64,000 nucleotides of DNA from an uncultured Sphingomonadaceae bacterium (GCA_947489315.1 CANLCX010000002.1:992001-1056000), one strand, 5' to 3'. Numbered from the stretch's first letter, positions 43,878 to 53,650 are shown. The notes: a model not told the origin generated them from the sequence alone. Translations and numbers: made by a program.

Positions 43878-46211
43878 ATGGTACGCGTAAACAAGAATAC
43901 AATCAGGTTTGTGGCCACAACATTTTTAGCCAGCGCTGCATTCATGGTTCCTACGGGGCAAGCAGCGGCACAAATAGACGCTGAATCCGCCGAAGAATCC
44001 GATGATAACGTCATCATTGTGAATGCTCGCAAGCGCGAAGAGTCTCTGCAATCGGTTCCGATTTCCATTACTGCGATCGGCGAAGACGAACTGCGTGATG
44101 CCAATGTATTCGGTCTTGAGGATGTCGCGCAATTGACACCTGGTCTTTCCTTCCAGCAACTGGGCGGTGTTTCAGAGCCGACAATCCGCGGTCTCGCACA
44201 GACCGATCAGCTGGGTCTGCAAGGTAATGTCGGTGTCTTTATTGACGGGATTTTTCTTAATAATCGGGCATCGTTTGAATTCGCTAACCTGGACATCGGT
44301 CAGATTGAAGTCCTGAAAGGACCGCAGAGCGCTTTGTTCGGCAGGAATACCTTTGCCGGTGCGATCAACTATGTGACGCGGGGGCCGACGCTTGGCGAAT
44401 TTGATGCCACGGTCGAAGGTGAGATCGGCAGCGACGGACTGTATAGCCTCAAGGGATCCATCAATATTCCGCTTGGCGACAGTTTTGCGATCCGTGTATT
44501 CGGCGGCCGAAGCGAGTTTGATGGTACGATCGATAATGTGCGGTCTAACAATAACGTCGGCGGTTGGGATGAGCGCCTTACCTATGGAGCCTCAGCAGTG
44601 TTCGAAGAGGGGCCATTGCGGCTTAAGGTTTTTGCAGCAAGAAATGAAATTGATGAAGACCAGCCGGCATTAAACTCCATTGGTTTTCGTCAAAACAATG
44701 CGGGTAGCACTTATGTGGTTCCCGATGGAATGGGTGGAACGCAGACGATTTCGACCTTTTTCGGTGGAGATCTTCCGAACTTTTCAAGCGTGGATTTAAG
44801 CCCCTTGGGATCCGGTAATGTTGGCGACTATACATTGATTTACGCCAATGCCGATATTGACGTAGGTTTTGGTACTGTGACAATTAACGGCTCACATTCT
44901 GATTCAAGCTATGCTTCGCTGTTTGATAATCTTGGCGATCCTGACGCCGTCAATCGGCCATTTTTTGGCCGGTTTACAGCTCAGTTCCTCACCAACCAGA
45001 CCGGCGACACTGCCGAACAGCAGTCCTATGAAGTTCGTATCGCCTCAAACGAGAAATCCAGTTTCGACTGGTTGCTAGGCTATTCACGATATGATTCGAC
45101 TACGGGTGCGGTACTTGGAACGGTAACGCCTTTGTTTGCAGATCCGACAACTTTAGAGGCGATTACATCTGTTCGGAACCGTTTGATTCAAGATATCGAC
45201 GCCGTTTTTGGTGCGGTTTCGGTTCCAGTTACTGATCAGCTGAATATTGGCGGCGAGTTCCGGTATACTTGGGAAAGCCAAGTGGCAACAGATCAGGCCG
45301 ACATTTTCTTCCTGCCAATTCTAAGCCGTCCGCTAACGTCGTCCAATGCGGATTTCAAATATTGGTCCGGTCGTGCTTCGATTGATTATCAGATCAACGA
45401 TGATGTCCTGATTTATGGTTATGCTGCGCGTGGCGTAAAAAGTGGTGGAATCAACGCAAGTCGTGTGGGCACGCCGGAATTTGAGTTTCAGCCCGAATTT
45501 AACTGGACATATGAACTAGGTACAAAAGCGACGATTTGGGACGGCAGAGCTACTATTAATGCCGCCTTCTACTATATCGATTGGTCAGACCTACAGACAA
45601 CTGCTCCGGCGACATTGTCTATCGGTGCTGCAACAATCAACGGTATTGGTGCCACATCGAAAGGGATAGAGGTTGACGCAACGGTTGAACTGACCGACAG
45701 TTTACAGATTCGCGCTGCCGCAAGTTATGCTGACGCCAGCTATAATGACGGCTTCATCGATGCCGCGGTCGAGTCAGGGTGCGGTGTCAACACAGCAACC
45801 GTCGTACCAACTTCGGTCTGTAGTCCCAACGTTGGCGGTAATCGTATTGCACGAACCGCGCCGTTTTCCTTCTTCGGAAGCGCAACCTACACGATCCCGG
45901 ATGTCTTTGACGGTTTCGATCTATACGCTCGGGCTGATTTTAGTCACGAAGGAAGCAAATACCCGTTGAGCCTAAATCTTGCCCGTACTGGTGCAACGAA
46001 TCTGGTCAATACGCGCATCGGACTGAAAGGTGATAACTATGAGCTGTCGATCTGGGCAGATAACCTACTCAACAGCAACACGATTGTCAGGGTAACGCCA
46101 GTTACCGACTTGGAAGCAACGCCGATCTGTGCGAATTGTGGCGCCAGGGCTACGCGGGTTTATCCAGGTAACTCAAGAACGTTCGGGCTCACTGCTCTAG
46201 CCCGCTTCTAA
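43878..46211 (+). CDS. TonB-dependent outer-membrane receptor
   Basis: 777 residues. A Sec signal (IRFVATTFLASAAFMVPTGQAAAQ) is followed by a TonB-box-like VIIVNARKREE and a plug domain: SLQSVPISITAIGEDELRDANV, LEDVAQLTPGLSF, PTIRGLAQTD and IEVLKGPQSALFGRNTFAGAINYVTRGP. A 22-strand barrel follows, ending with a C-terminal aromatic residue (SRTFGLTALARF). It belongs to the catabolic type common in sphingomonads and probably imports the growth substrate of this cluster. No siderophore genes adjoin it. A hairpin at 46234-46268 follows. Confidence 0.95.
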   Translation: MVRVNKNTIRFVATTFLASAAFMVPTGQAAAQIDAESAEESDDNVIIVNARKREESLQSVPISITAIGEDELRDANVFGLEDVAQLTPGLSFQQLGGVSEPTIRGLAQTDQLGLQGNVGVFIDGIFLNNRASFEFANLDIGQIEVLKGPQSALFGRNTFAGAINYVTRGPTLGEFDATVEGEIGSDGLYSLKGSINIPLGDSFAIRVFGGRSEFDGTIDNVRSNNNVGGWDERLTYGASAVFEEGPLRLKVFAARNEIDEDQPALNSIGFRQNNAGSTYVVPDGMGGTQTISTFFGGDLPNFSSVDLSPLGSGNVGDYTLIYANADIDVGFGTVTINGSHSDSSYASLFDNLGDPDAVNRPFFGRFTAQFLTNQTGDTAEQQSYEVRIASNEKSSFDWLLGYSRYDSTTGAVLGTVTPLFADPTTLEAITSVRNRLIQDIDAVFGAVSVPVTDQLNIGGEFRYTWESQVATDQADIFFLPILSRPLTSSNADFKYWSGRASIDYQINDDVLIYGYAARGVKSGGINASRVGTPEFEFQPEFNWTYELGTKATIWDGRATINAAFYYIDWSDLQTTAPATLSIGAATINGIGATSKGIEVDATVELTDSLQIRAAASYADASYNDGFIDAAVESGCGVNTATVVPTSVCSPNVGGNRIARTAPFSFFGSATYTIPDVFDGFDLYARADFSHEGSKYPLSLNLARTGATNLVNTRIGLKGDNYELSIWADNLLNSNTIVRVTPVTDLEATPICANCGARATRVYPGNSRTFGLTALARF

Positions 46212-46233
46212 ACCAATTTTCGTTACGCATAGC

Positions 46234-46268
46234 TGGGGCGAAAACTGCCATTATCAGTTTTCGCCCCA
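46234..46268 (+). terminator. Hairpin downstream of the TonB receptor gene
   Basis: TGGGGCGAAAACTG (46234-46247) and CAGTTTTCGCCCCA (46255-46268) form a perfect 14-bp stem with a 7-nt loop, 23 nt after the stop. No long T run follows, so it may terminate weakly or protect the transcript end. Confidence 0.55.
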
Positions 46269-46315
46269 AAATTTGGCTTTGTGATAGGCATGCCTATTAA
46301 TTGGGAAGAACGGCT

Positions 46316-47074
46316 ATGAAGAACTGTTTCAATAAATTGGTAGCAGCGGTTCTCTTGCTGGTAATGTTCCCGGCACCCGGACATGCGCAAGATCAGCCGT
46401 TTCAAATGCGTCTGAATATTCTCATGAATATTGATGGTAGCCAGGGAGCGGAATTTGATCGATCATGGAAGGTCATTGCAGGCCAAGCAAAAGAAGACCA
46501 ATTTCCCTTTTATACGGTTGTCAGTGAAAGCGGTAACCAGCGGTTGATCTTGCTGATTGTCAAATCCTATGGCGATATTTCTAAAGTTGCCGAACAGATT
46601 GATCGCTATACCAATAGTGACGATGCCGAACTTAAAGAAGCTGTACATAATTTTCAGAATGTCGTTGAGTCCTACCAAAGCTATGTTTCTCGCATAGCGG
46701 GTAATCTGACATATAATCCGCCCGATTCATATCGGAGCGGCTTCGTTCGTTATTCGCATTATACGATTGAGAGTGAAGACAAACCGGAAGTGACGAAGCT
46801 CGTAAAAGACTATCGAGATATGCTGGAAGAGGTGGGCGTTTCTTCTGCCCTTCATGCGCGCTGGTTGACGCTCGGCAGCGAAGGAACAGTTCTGGAACTG
46901 CTAAGAGCTGCAGATTCGCCCGAGGAAATGCAGGAATTTGAAAAGGAAATCGCGGCCAAAGTCGATGCCGGGATGCTACACGAATTTCAATCCCGGCTGG
47001 ACGGCTTAACCCTTTCGGTAAGCCATAGAAACTGGACACCACGTCCCGATTTGAGCATTAGCACACGCCGATAG
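46316..47074 (+). CDS. Secreted protein of unknown function
   Basis: 252 residues from the ATG at 46316, with GGGAAGA upstream. A signal peptide (NKLVAAVLLLVMFPAPGHAQ) indicates export. The mature protein is about 230 residues, with alternating strand-helix patterns such as FPFYTVVSESGNQRLILLIVKSYGDISKVAEQI that suggest an alpha/beta dimeric-barrel-like fold, repeated in a second half (RYSHYTIESEDKPEVTKLVKDYRDML). No family was recognised. It lies between the TonB receptor and the beta-propeller gene, so a role in the same pathway is inferred from position. Confidence 0.7.
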   Translation: MKNCFNKLVAAVLLLVMFPAPGHAQDQPFQMRLNILMNIDGSQGAEFDRSWKVIAGQAKEDQFPFYTVVSESGNQRLILLIVKSYGDISKVAEQIDRYTNSDDAELKEAVHNFQNVVESYQSYVSRIAGNLTYNPPDSYRSGFVRYSHYTIESEDKPEVTKLVKDYRDMLEEVGVSSALHARWLTLGSEGTVLELLRAADSPEEMQEFEKEIAAKVDAGMLHEFQSRLDGLTLSVSHRNWTPRPDLSISTRR

Positions 47075-47100
47075 CAGCGGCTGTGTCTCCCGCGTTCGGG

Positions 47101-48255
47101 CTACTGCCTCCGCGGACGGTGAAATGATTTCATATCTTTGCCGTTACTAATGGCTACGCCGATACCTCTGCCGGGCGGCAGCTTATTATTCTTATGCGCA
47201 AAGCCGTAATAGACCATATGAAAATTATCGCCGACCGGGAATATATGCGGATAGGCGGTACCACCACCATCCCAATTATTCACAGCACCAGGGCCAAAAA
47301 TCGGCTCTTCATAAAGATGATCCCACAGAAATCCGTCATCCGATGTTGCCAATGCAACTTGACGAATTGCCGGAAAGAAGCGGCCGTCCAAGCCCGCATA
47401 GCTCTTCAGCCATTTTCCGCCAATGGGGAGGGGGTTTTTTATGATATGGCGCGTAACAATGCCTTGCCGTTCCCATTTTTTGGGTTCTTGCTTCCATTGA
47501 GCAGAACCGCGTTCTTCCCAATCAATCAGGTTCTTAGACACTGCGACACGGGTATCCCAATAAAATATTTTGGGCGTTAGCGCCGTGTAATACATGACGA
47601 ACTGCTCGCCATCATGAAAAGTTGTCGGAAATGCGCTGTAGATTGTGTCGTTGCCGCTGATAGATGCGCCGCCAACCGACGAACCCTTTACCCGCGTCCA
47701 ATTAATTCCGTCCTTGCTGCGCGCAATGCCGGGGCGGCATCGATAGCCGGGATAACGATACCCTTCATGTACCTCCGTTCCGTCAATCTCCATTGGTACA
47801 CTGGAATCGCCACCAAAATAGGTCATGATCCACTCGCCGTCATGAAAGATGACGTTTCCCAGACCTAGAGCTTCGGAATCAAAGGCATCCGGTGTATTTT
47901 TGTCCGGCTCCATGATCGCGCCACCTTTTAGCGGTCCGTTATAGCGTTCCCAGTTCATTGCATCTTTGGACTTGGCTAGAGCGATGCTGCCAGTCCCGAA
48001 TCCTGGCGCAACACCTTCGGGGAAATCCGAGCTGCGGCAGTAATAATACATCCACCAAAGTTGCTCATCTTCCCGCCACACAACGAAAGGGCCACCATTT
48101 TTGGCATCATCACAACGTCCTTTTGGTCCTTTGCCCAGGATTAACCCGTCGGTGAGGCCACTACTGGCGTCTGCCCAAAAAGGTAAGCCCAGGGCGGACA
48201 CCGTCGCGCCAACCGCGGCTGCATTATAGACAAATTTCCGTCGTGATAATTCCAT
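47101..48255 (-). CDS. Tat-exported five-bladed beta-propeller protein (glycosidase-like)
   Basis: 384 residues from the ATG at 48255, with AGGAGAG eight bases upstream. A twin-arginine signal (SRRKFVYNAAAVGATVSAL) leads the protein. Repeated blade patterns follow: GPFVVWREDEQLWWMYYYC, IALAKSKDAMNWERYNG, VIFHDGEWIMTYFGG, IARSKDGINWTRV, PTTFHDGEQFVMYYT and PHIFPVGDNFHMVYYGFAH. These resemble GH32/43/130-type propellers, but a catalytic acid set could not be assigned. The protein is periplasmic. It lies 24 nt downstream of a DUF1838 gene on the same strand, so the two probably form an operon. Confidence 0.78.
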   Translation of the reverse strand: MELSRRKFVYNAAAVGATVSALGLPFWADASSGLTDGLILGKGPKGRCDDAKNGGPFVVWREDEQLWWMYYYCRSSDFPEGVAPGFGTGSIALAKSKDAMNWERYNGPLKGGAIMEPDKNTPDAFDSEALGLGNVIFHDGEWIMTYFGGDSSVPMEIDGTEVHEGYRYPGYRCRPGIARSKDGINWTRVKGSSVGGASISGNDTIYSAFPTTFHDGEQFVMYYTALTPKIFYWDTRVAVSKNLIDWEERGSAQWKQEPKKWERQGIVTRHIIKNPLPIGGKWLKSYAGLDGRFFPAIRQVALATSDDGFLWDHLYEEPIFGPGAVNNWDGGGTAYPHIFPVGDNFHMVYYGFAHKNNKLPPGRGIGVAISNGKDMKSFHRPRRQ

Positions 48256-48279
48256 GTCCAACTCTCCTGCTGGTTACAT

Positions 48280-49305
48280 TCAGACGCGATCAGGATATTT
48301 TGCGACAAGATTGTCGCGAACCATGCTCGGAAAGTCGTCAAGAGAATGCATTTTGGAGCCTTTGACGTTCCATAGAAGCTGGGTATCATCATCTTTGCCG
48401 ATGCCGATCCAAGGACGTGCCCAAGCGCGCATCATGCCAGCGAAATTATAGTCGGTTTTAACTAGACCAACATCCGGGTTCATGACGTCAGCATAGTTGG
48501 AGGTCCAGATCGAATTGTCCATCCGCGGCTGGTGCGGACCTTCGGACTGGAATATTCCGTCGAGGAATGTTGCTATGTCATCGCCCCAGCGAACCATGGG
48601 CTTAAGGTCTTTCTTCTTATCCGGATCATCGCGGATGAAATTGTCGCGATCGACGCTGTTCGAACCGCCTTTGGGATAGAGCAGATAGGTTTCGGCAAAA
48701 AGAGAATCCACCGGTGTCACATTCTTGTCTAGATATTTGTTGTAAATCGTGTCCACCGGCTCATAGGTTTGGGGATCGAGAATCATGCCGGTGTACATAG
48801 CGCGCTGGGCGACTGTACCTTCGGGGGCATCCGGGAACTCTTCTTTGCTTGGTTCCTGCAACTGCCATGTCCAGAAACCCATATGACCATACAGCACCGA
48901 ACCGCCAGTTCCTTGTGGTCCCAGAAGCGCACGGGAAAACATGACAATATAGGATTTCTCACCAACCAGATTATTGGTCATTTTCAGCGTTGCCAGCTGG
49001 TTTTCCCGCTGATCTTTCAGATCGAAATTGCCTTGTTTCTCGGCCACCCAGGGTTTGCCATTAAGTTCGCCATTCTTAAATGCATCCTTTGCCGGTCCAT
49101 CTGGCCGATCGGGAATATTCGTTTGCTTTTTATCTTTCTTGTCCTTTGCTTGCGCAGAAACGGCCATGCCGCCAGCCATTGCCCCTATTCCCAGAAGGAC
49201 AGATCGACGGCCAAGATTGCCCATCAAACCCATTGAATCAGAAGTTTCCGTGCGTTCCAAATGGTTGGCCTCAGAATTGCCGGACTCAGGGGTGTCATTT
49301 TGCAT
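48280..49305 (-). CDS. DUF1838 protein, Tat-exported (paralogue A)
   Basis: 341 residues. A twin-arginine signal (GNLGRRSVLLGIGAMAGGMAVSAQA) is preceded by a 30-residue acidic lead. Blocks shared with the gene at 49543 are GNFDL, MILDPQTYEPVDTIYNKYLDKNV, DDIATFLDG, MDNSIWTSNYADVMNP and LVAKYPDRV at the C-terminus. These characterise DUF1838, a periplasmic family of unknown activity found in catabolic clusters. It is divergent from its paralogue with 237 nt between. Confidence 0.85.
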   Translation of the reverse strand: MQNDTPESGNSEANHLERTETSDSMGLMGNLGRRSVLLGIGAMAGGMAVSAQAKDKKDKKQTNIPDRPDGPAKDAFKNGELNGKPWVAEKQGNFDLKDQRENQLATLKMTNNLVGEKSYIVMFSRALLGPQGTGGSVLYGHMGFWTWQLQEPSKEEFPDAPEGTVAQRAMYTGMILDPQTYEPVDTIYNKYLDKNVTPVDSLFAETYLLYPKGGSNSVDRDNFIRDDPDKKKDLKPMVRWGDDIATFLDGIFQSEGPHQPRMDNSIWTSNYADVMNPDVGLVKTDYNFAGMMRAWARPWIGIGKDDDTQLLWNVKGSKMHSLDDFPSMVRDNLVAKYPDRV

Positions 49306-49542
49306 GGCTTAGATCCTTTCCTCTCGATGGCGGGCCTATCTTGGCTTGGACAATTTGGCAAACCCGCCGTCTTTGTTCACTTTATTCTATTTTCTAGGGT
49401 GCCAGCCTGCCTGTTGGTTTTATTTTGAGCAGGAATCCTCGTCAGGTGAGTTTTTCCGCCAATTGGTTTCTTCATTTGAATTTGTTTGTGCTCTCTTGCT
49501 CGTATAAACCATCAGGCTCTTGACGGGTGAAGGGTCAGGCAA

Positions 49543-50463
49543 ATGGAGAGCCAAATGAAAGACTTAAATCTCAGCCGCAGGTCATTGATCGAAAGTCTTG
49601 GTTCTGCGGGCATTGGACTGGCTATTGCTGGTTGTGCAACCCCATCTATGGCAAAAAGCACAAAGAAGGCGATTGAGCCTTTCGCGGCCAACCGTGCTCT
49701 TGACCGTTCGGCATGGGGTAATCGGCCCAAAGCGGTTTTTTCCAAGACCGGAAATTTTGATCTATCGAACAAATATGATCTGAATCTCGCCCGAACAAAA
49801 GTGCAGGGTAGCTTGGACGGGGGAAAAACCTATTCCTACCTTATGACACGCCATATTCTCTGCCCGGAAGGCAAGCCGCCCTATCCGCTGTTTGGGGAGA
49901 TGGAAATCAACACCCGCTGGATGGAGCGTGATGAAGGCATGTCAGAAGAGCAATGCTATGTCTGTTCACATTTCACACGTGCGGCTATCGACCCAATGAC
50001 TTTCAAGCCAATCGACAAATATTACAACCCTTATCTCGATAAGACCATCGAAGTCAGCGACACGCTGTTTTCTGGAGGTAATAAACCGTTTAACTTGGCT
50101 GCGGATCAGCCTGCGAACCATGTCACACAAAATGATGAGCCACATTATCGGTTGGGTGACGATGAAATTACATTCCTAATGTTTGACCCAAGGGCGGGGG
50201 AAGGGAAATTTCATCCGCGGATTGATACCGTGGCCTGGACAACCAGTTATAAGGACATGATGAACCCGCAAACCAGCCAGGTGGACGCCACACAAAGCTA
50301 TCATGCGATTTTGAAGGCGTCAGTCTATTGGTGGAGCACAATCGAAGATGGTGATCCGGCGCAGATGCTAACCATGAAAACTGGTACAAAAGTAGGATCT
50401 CTGGATCAGCTTCCACGTGAGTTTCAGGATCGACTGGTCACCAAATATCCGGAGCGAATGTAG
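49543..50463 (+). CDS. DUF1838 protein, Tat signal with lipobox (paralogue B)
   Basis: 306 residues; an ATG at 49555 with GGAGAG upstream is an alternative start. The leader SRRSLIESLGSAGIGLAIAGC combines twin arginines with a lipobox AGC, suggesting a lipid-anchored protein, unlike soluble paralogue A. The shared core includes GNFDLSNKYDLNLARTKV, RAAIDPMTFKPIDKYYNPYLDKTI, DDEITFLMFDP, DTVAWTTSYKDMMNP and DRLVTKYPERM. It is followed three bases later by the hydrolase gene, so both share an operon. Function is unknown. Confidence 0.85.
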   Translation: MESQMKDLNLSRRSLIESLGSAGIGLAIAGCATPSMAKSTKKAIEPFAANRALDRSAWGNRPKAVFSKTGNFDLSNKYDLNLARTKVQGSLDGGKTYSYLMTRHILCPEGKPPYPLFGEMEINTRWMERDEGMSEEQCYVCSHFTRAAIDPMTFKPIDKYYNPYLDKTIEVSDTLFSGGNKPFNLAADQPANHVTQNDEPHYRLGDDEITFLMFDPRAGEGKFHPRIDTVAWTTSYKDMMNPQTSQVDATQSYHAILKASVYWWSTIEDGDPAQMLTMKTGTKVGSLDQLPREFQDRLVTKYPERM

Positions 50464-50466
50464 ATC

Positions 50467-51474
50467 ATGAATATATTCAGCAGCAGAAAATCGTCCGACA
50501 AGGAAATCTGTGCCCAGACCAGGGCGATTGTTCTTGGTCTTGCTTTTATTGGCCTTACGGCATCTGTTTCGGGTTGTGCTACAGCCAGCGCGAGCGCTGT
50601 TCAGGAAACGGAAACTGCATCCGAAAAGCCTGTATCCGCAACGAAAACCATCATGACTAAAGGCGGTGGCGATGTACCGATAGCGGTGACAATCACCGGC
50701 AACCTTGAAGGCCGACCGATATTATTCGTCCACGGATTTATGGCGAGTACATTGAACTGGGAAAAACAGCTTCAATCTGATCTGGCTGATACCTACAAGC
50801 TTATCTCCGTTGATATTAGAGGTCACGGCAGTTCGGGAAAACCAACAGACGCTGAAGCCTATACCAGCACATCGCTGGTCGCGGATGATATTGCAGCGGC
50901 CATTGCGGCCACCGACGCAGAACAACCTTTGCTTGTTGGTTGGTCTTACGGCGGCCTCTTCGTATTCGACTATGTGCGACATTATGGCACCGATAATGTC
51001 TCCGGAATCGTGTTTATTGATTCCGTCGCTGGTCTTTTGCCTCCACTTCCACCCACACCCGATACGCCAGAAAAACTGGAACGGATCGAACGATCAAGGT
51101 CGGCCAATCTGTCAACGATCAAGGAATGGACCGATGGTTTTATCGGTTATTGGTCAAGTTATGCGGAGCTTCCTGCTGCTGAGCGGGAAACGATCAAAAT
51201 CTCTGCCATGCTGGTGCCGCATTATGTGCGTCGTCACCTAAGAGACCATCCAGTCGAGAACGCCGATCTGGCGGGCAAAATTGACCGCAAGACGCTGTTT
51301 CTTGTCGGTGATCAGAGTATCTCGCCCAAAAAGGCGGACGTTGAAAAAGTTGCGGGTCTTATTTCCGGCTCCGAAACCAAAGTTTATCCCGGATATAAGT
51401 CGATGCTGCAATGGTATAATGCAGATGAGGTCAACGCTGATATCCACCGCTTTTACCAGTCAGTTAGCAACTAA
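50467..51474 (+). CDS. Alpha/beta-hydrolase-fold lipoprotein with altered catalytic His
   Basis: 335 residues. A signal and lipobox (IGLTASVSGC) precede an alpha/beta hydrolase domain: ILFVHGFMAST (oxyanion region), SVDIRGHGSSGKP, LVGWSYGGLFVFDYV with nucleophile Ser160, and LFLVGDQS carrying the acid region. At the place where homologues read GHM before a Trp, this protein reads YKSMLQW, so the catalytic His appears to be replaced by Ser312. It may be inactive, use another His or act unusually. It sits three bases after DUF1838 paralogue B and is presumably periplasmic. Confidence 0.85.
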   Translation: MNIFSSRKSSDKEICAQTRAIVLGLAFIGLTASVSGCATASASAVQETETASEKPVSATKTIMTKGGGDVPIAVTITGNLEGRPILFVHGFMASTLNWEKQLQSDLADTYKLISVDIRGHGSSGKPTDAEAYTSTSLVADDIAAAIAATDAEQPLLVGWSYGGLFVFDYVRHYGTDNVSGIVFIDSVAGLLPPLPPTPDTPEKLERIERSRSANLSTIKEWTDGFIGYWSSYAELPAAERETIKISAMLVPHYVRRHLRDHPVENADLAGKIDRKTLFLVGDQSISPKKADVEKVAGLISGSETKVYPGYKSMLQWYNADEVNADIHRFYQSVSN

Positions 51475-51513
51475 AAGACTGGAGAGCGTATTCCGATATC
51501 TTAAAACTACGGT

Positions 51514-52380
51514 TTAATTCTCGGCCAGCGTTTTGACATAGGAACGGAATGTCCGCGCCGGTTTTCCGATTAGATATTGCAGAATGTTGGGGTTACCCCG
51601 GAAGCCATGCTCATCATAATGCTTGTTCATGACGCGCATCTGTTCCACCCGATCTTCATTGGCGCCAGCCGCTTTGGCTTTCGCGGCGACCTCATCAAGT
51701 GGTATCGCGCGTGCAGTCACGTCGCGGCCAATCACATCGGAAATGGTTGCCGCCATTTCTTCCTGTGATAGTGCTTCCGGCCCGGCTAGTTCATACATAG
51801 CGTAAAGATGATCATCCGATGCTGCCACTACGGCACATGCTGCGGCGAGGTCATCGAGATCAACCACGTTAAACTTCTTGGTAGTATCGAAAGGCATAGC
51901 GTGCACGCCTTCGTCGGTCACTTTTGACCAGATAGGAACCAGATGTTGCATATAGCGCGACGGTTGGAGGATCGTGTAAGGCAGACCCGATTCAATCAAT
52001 ATTTCCTCAGCATCCAGTTTCAGCCGATGATGGCGCACTTCGCGGCGCAGCGGGTGCATCACAGAATAGTAGATGAAATGCTCAACGCCTTCTGCCTGGG
52101 CCGCTTTGATGAAGTGTTGTGTAATCGATAGTTCGTCGGGATGCATGGGCGGCCCGATATGCAGCACTTTTCCGGCCCCCTTCATCGCAGCGGCAATAGA
52201 TGCTGGATCGGTCATGTCACCAACAACACATTCACCGGCGCCTAGCGCCTTCAGTTCTTCGGCCTGCTCTGCGTTCCGAATAAATGCGCGTACCGGGATC
52301 ATATGATCTGCCATGGTTTTTAGAATAGCACGGCCGGTGCGCCCGTTCGCGCCTGAGAGAAGCAAGGGTTTCTGTTTCAT
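51514..52380 (-). CDS. NmrA-type NAD(P)-binding protein
   Basis: 288 residues. Rossmann motif LLSGANGRTGRAILKTMAD at the N-terminus; GAGECVVGDMTDPASIAAAMKGAGKVLHIGP is typical of atypical short-chain reductases such as NmrA and isoflavone-reductase-like proteins. YYSVMHPLR replaces the usual YxxxK region. It may act as a quinone/aldehyde reductase or a redox sensor. It lies 22 nt downstream of the FAD monooxygenase gene on the same strand, so they probably form an operon. Confidence 0.9.
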   Translation of the reverse strand: MKQKPLLLSGANGRTGRAILKTMADHMIPVRAFIRNAEQAEELKALGAGECVVGDMTDPASIAAAMKGAGKVLHIGPPMHPDELSITQHFIKAAQAEGVEHFIYYSVMHPLRREVRHHRLKLDAEEILIESGLPYTILQPSRYMQHLVPIWSKVTDEGVHAMPFDTTKKFNVVDLDDLAAACAVVAASDDHLYAMYELAGPEALSQEEMAATISDVIGRDVTARAIPLDEVAAKAKAAGANEDRVEQMRVMNKHYDEHGFRGNPNILQYLIGKPARTFRSYVKTLAEN

Positions 52381-52402
52381 TTTTTACCTGTCTACTTTTA
52401 GT

Positions 52403-53650
52403 TCACGCAGCCATTTCATACGATGTGCGCAAAGACTCGATCATCGATGTTTCCATCAGATATTTCTTCTCGCGCTCCGGATTACTGACAATATCCATAA
52501 ATTTGCGTTGGCGCGCCTCCTGCAGGGAAACATCCTTTGTTTCCATCATCGCCTTGTTTTCCTTGGTGCGGTTCTGGATGAAATCAACACAGATGGTCCG
52601 CCGTTGCAGATCATAGAGATTGAGCCCATCATCCAGATTGGCATTGTTGAAAACAATATCGACGATCTTTTCACACAGATTATAAGCATCATGCACACCG
52701 CCATTCATACCCATGCCGCCAAGCGGGTTATTCACATGGGCGGAATCACCGGCAAGAAGCACCCGGTTTCCAATGCGGTAGGTTTCCGCCACCCGCTGAT
52801 GCACCCGATAAAGTGTGCGATGCTCGATTTCATAGGGTTCATCCTTTGGATGCAGCCGTTGCAGGCGGCTTTGGATAAATTCATCCGACAACAGCTCATC
52901 GGCATTCATATCAAGCGGCGCCGGCACCTGCACCCGCCAGAGATCAGGCGTCTTTAGCATCACGCACCATTCGTCCGGGTCCGATACATAATTGACCCAG
53001 CTGAGATTATCGAAATAATGCTCGAACGGAAATTTGGTGGAACACACCAGAAACCGTTCCGGATAGGTCAATCCTTCAAACTTCGTTCCCGAAGCTTGTC
53101 TGATACGGCTTGATGCGCCATCGGCCCCAATCAGAAAACTTCCGTCCACACGGTCTTCTGATGCCCCATCAAATGTTAGCGCCTGAACACCGTTTGCGCT
53201 TTCGCGGAAACCCAGGACTCCCGCCGAAAAGCGCACTTCGGCATGCGGATAGTCCGCCAGCATATCAACGACGGTTTGAGTCATCTTATATTGTTCGCAT
53301 TGAAGCCGGTAAGGATGATTGGTCTCCCCGCTGAGACGCGCCATATTGAACCGTGCAACATCACCGGTTTTGCGTTCGCGAAACTGAAATTCGCGAACAA
53401 TCAGTCCTTGTGGAATCAATCGCTCTGTTAGGCTCAACTCGTCCAGCAGGTCTAATGTAGGCGGATGAAAAGTGGAAGCACGCAAATCGATCGGGAGCTT
53501 CTCTCCATTCTCAAATAAAATGACTGGGATACCTCTCTGGGCCAGATATAATGCCGCCACGCAGCCCACCGGGCCTGCGCCTGCTATCAGGACAGGGGCC
53601 ATCTCCAGTTTTTTCGGGATCGATCCGATTACCGCAATATTATTCGTCAT
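52403..53650 (-). CDS. FAD-dependent aromatic-type monooxygenase
   Basis: 415 residues with ribosome site GAGAGGAAA before the ATG. FAD motifs: VLIAGAGPVGCVAALYLAQRG (GxGxxG), the DG motif LIGADGASSRIRQ, and VLLAGDSAHVNNPLGGMGMNGG (GD motif). This is the p-hydroxybenzoate-hydroxylase fold (PheA/TfdB/MhpA class), in which NAD(P)H reduces FAD for hydroxylation. The substrate is unknown, but clustering with a TonB receptor, dehydrogenase and IclR regulator suggests aromatic or related ring catabolism. First gene of the leftward pair. Confidence 0.93.
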   Translation of the reverse strand: MTNNIAVIGSIPKKLEMAPVLIAGAGPVGCVAALYLAQRGIPVILFENGEKLPIDLRASTFHPPTLDLLDELSLTERLIPQGLIVREFQFRERKTGDVARFNMARLSGETNHPYRLQCEQYKMTQTVVDMLADYPHAEVRFSAGVLGFRESANGVQALTFDGASEDRVDGSFLIGADGASSRIRQASGTKFEGLTYPERFLVCSTKFPFEHYFDNLSWVNYVSDPDEWCVMLKTPDLWRVQVPAPLDMNADELLSDEFIQSRLQRLHPKDEPYEIEHRTLYRVHQRVAETYRIGNRVLLAGDSAHVNNPLGGMGMNGGVHDAYNLCEKIVDIVFNNANLDDGLNLYDLQRRTICVDFIQNRTKENKAMMETKDVSLQEARQRKFMDIVSNPEREKKYLMETSMIESLRTSYEMAA

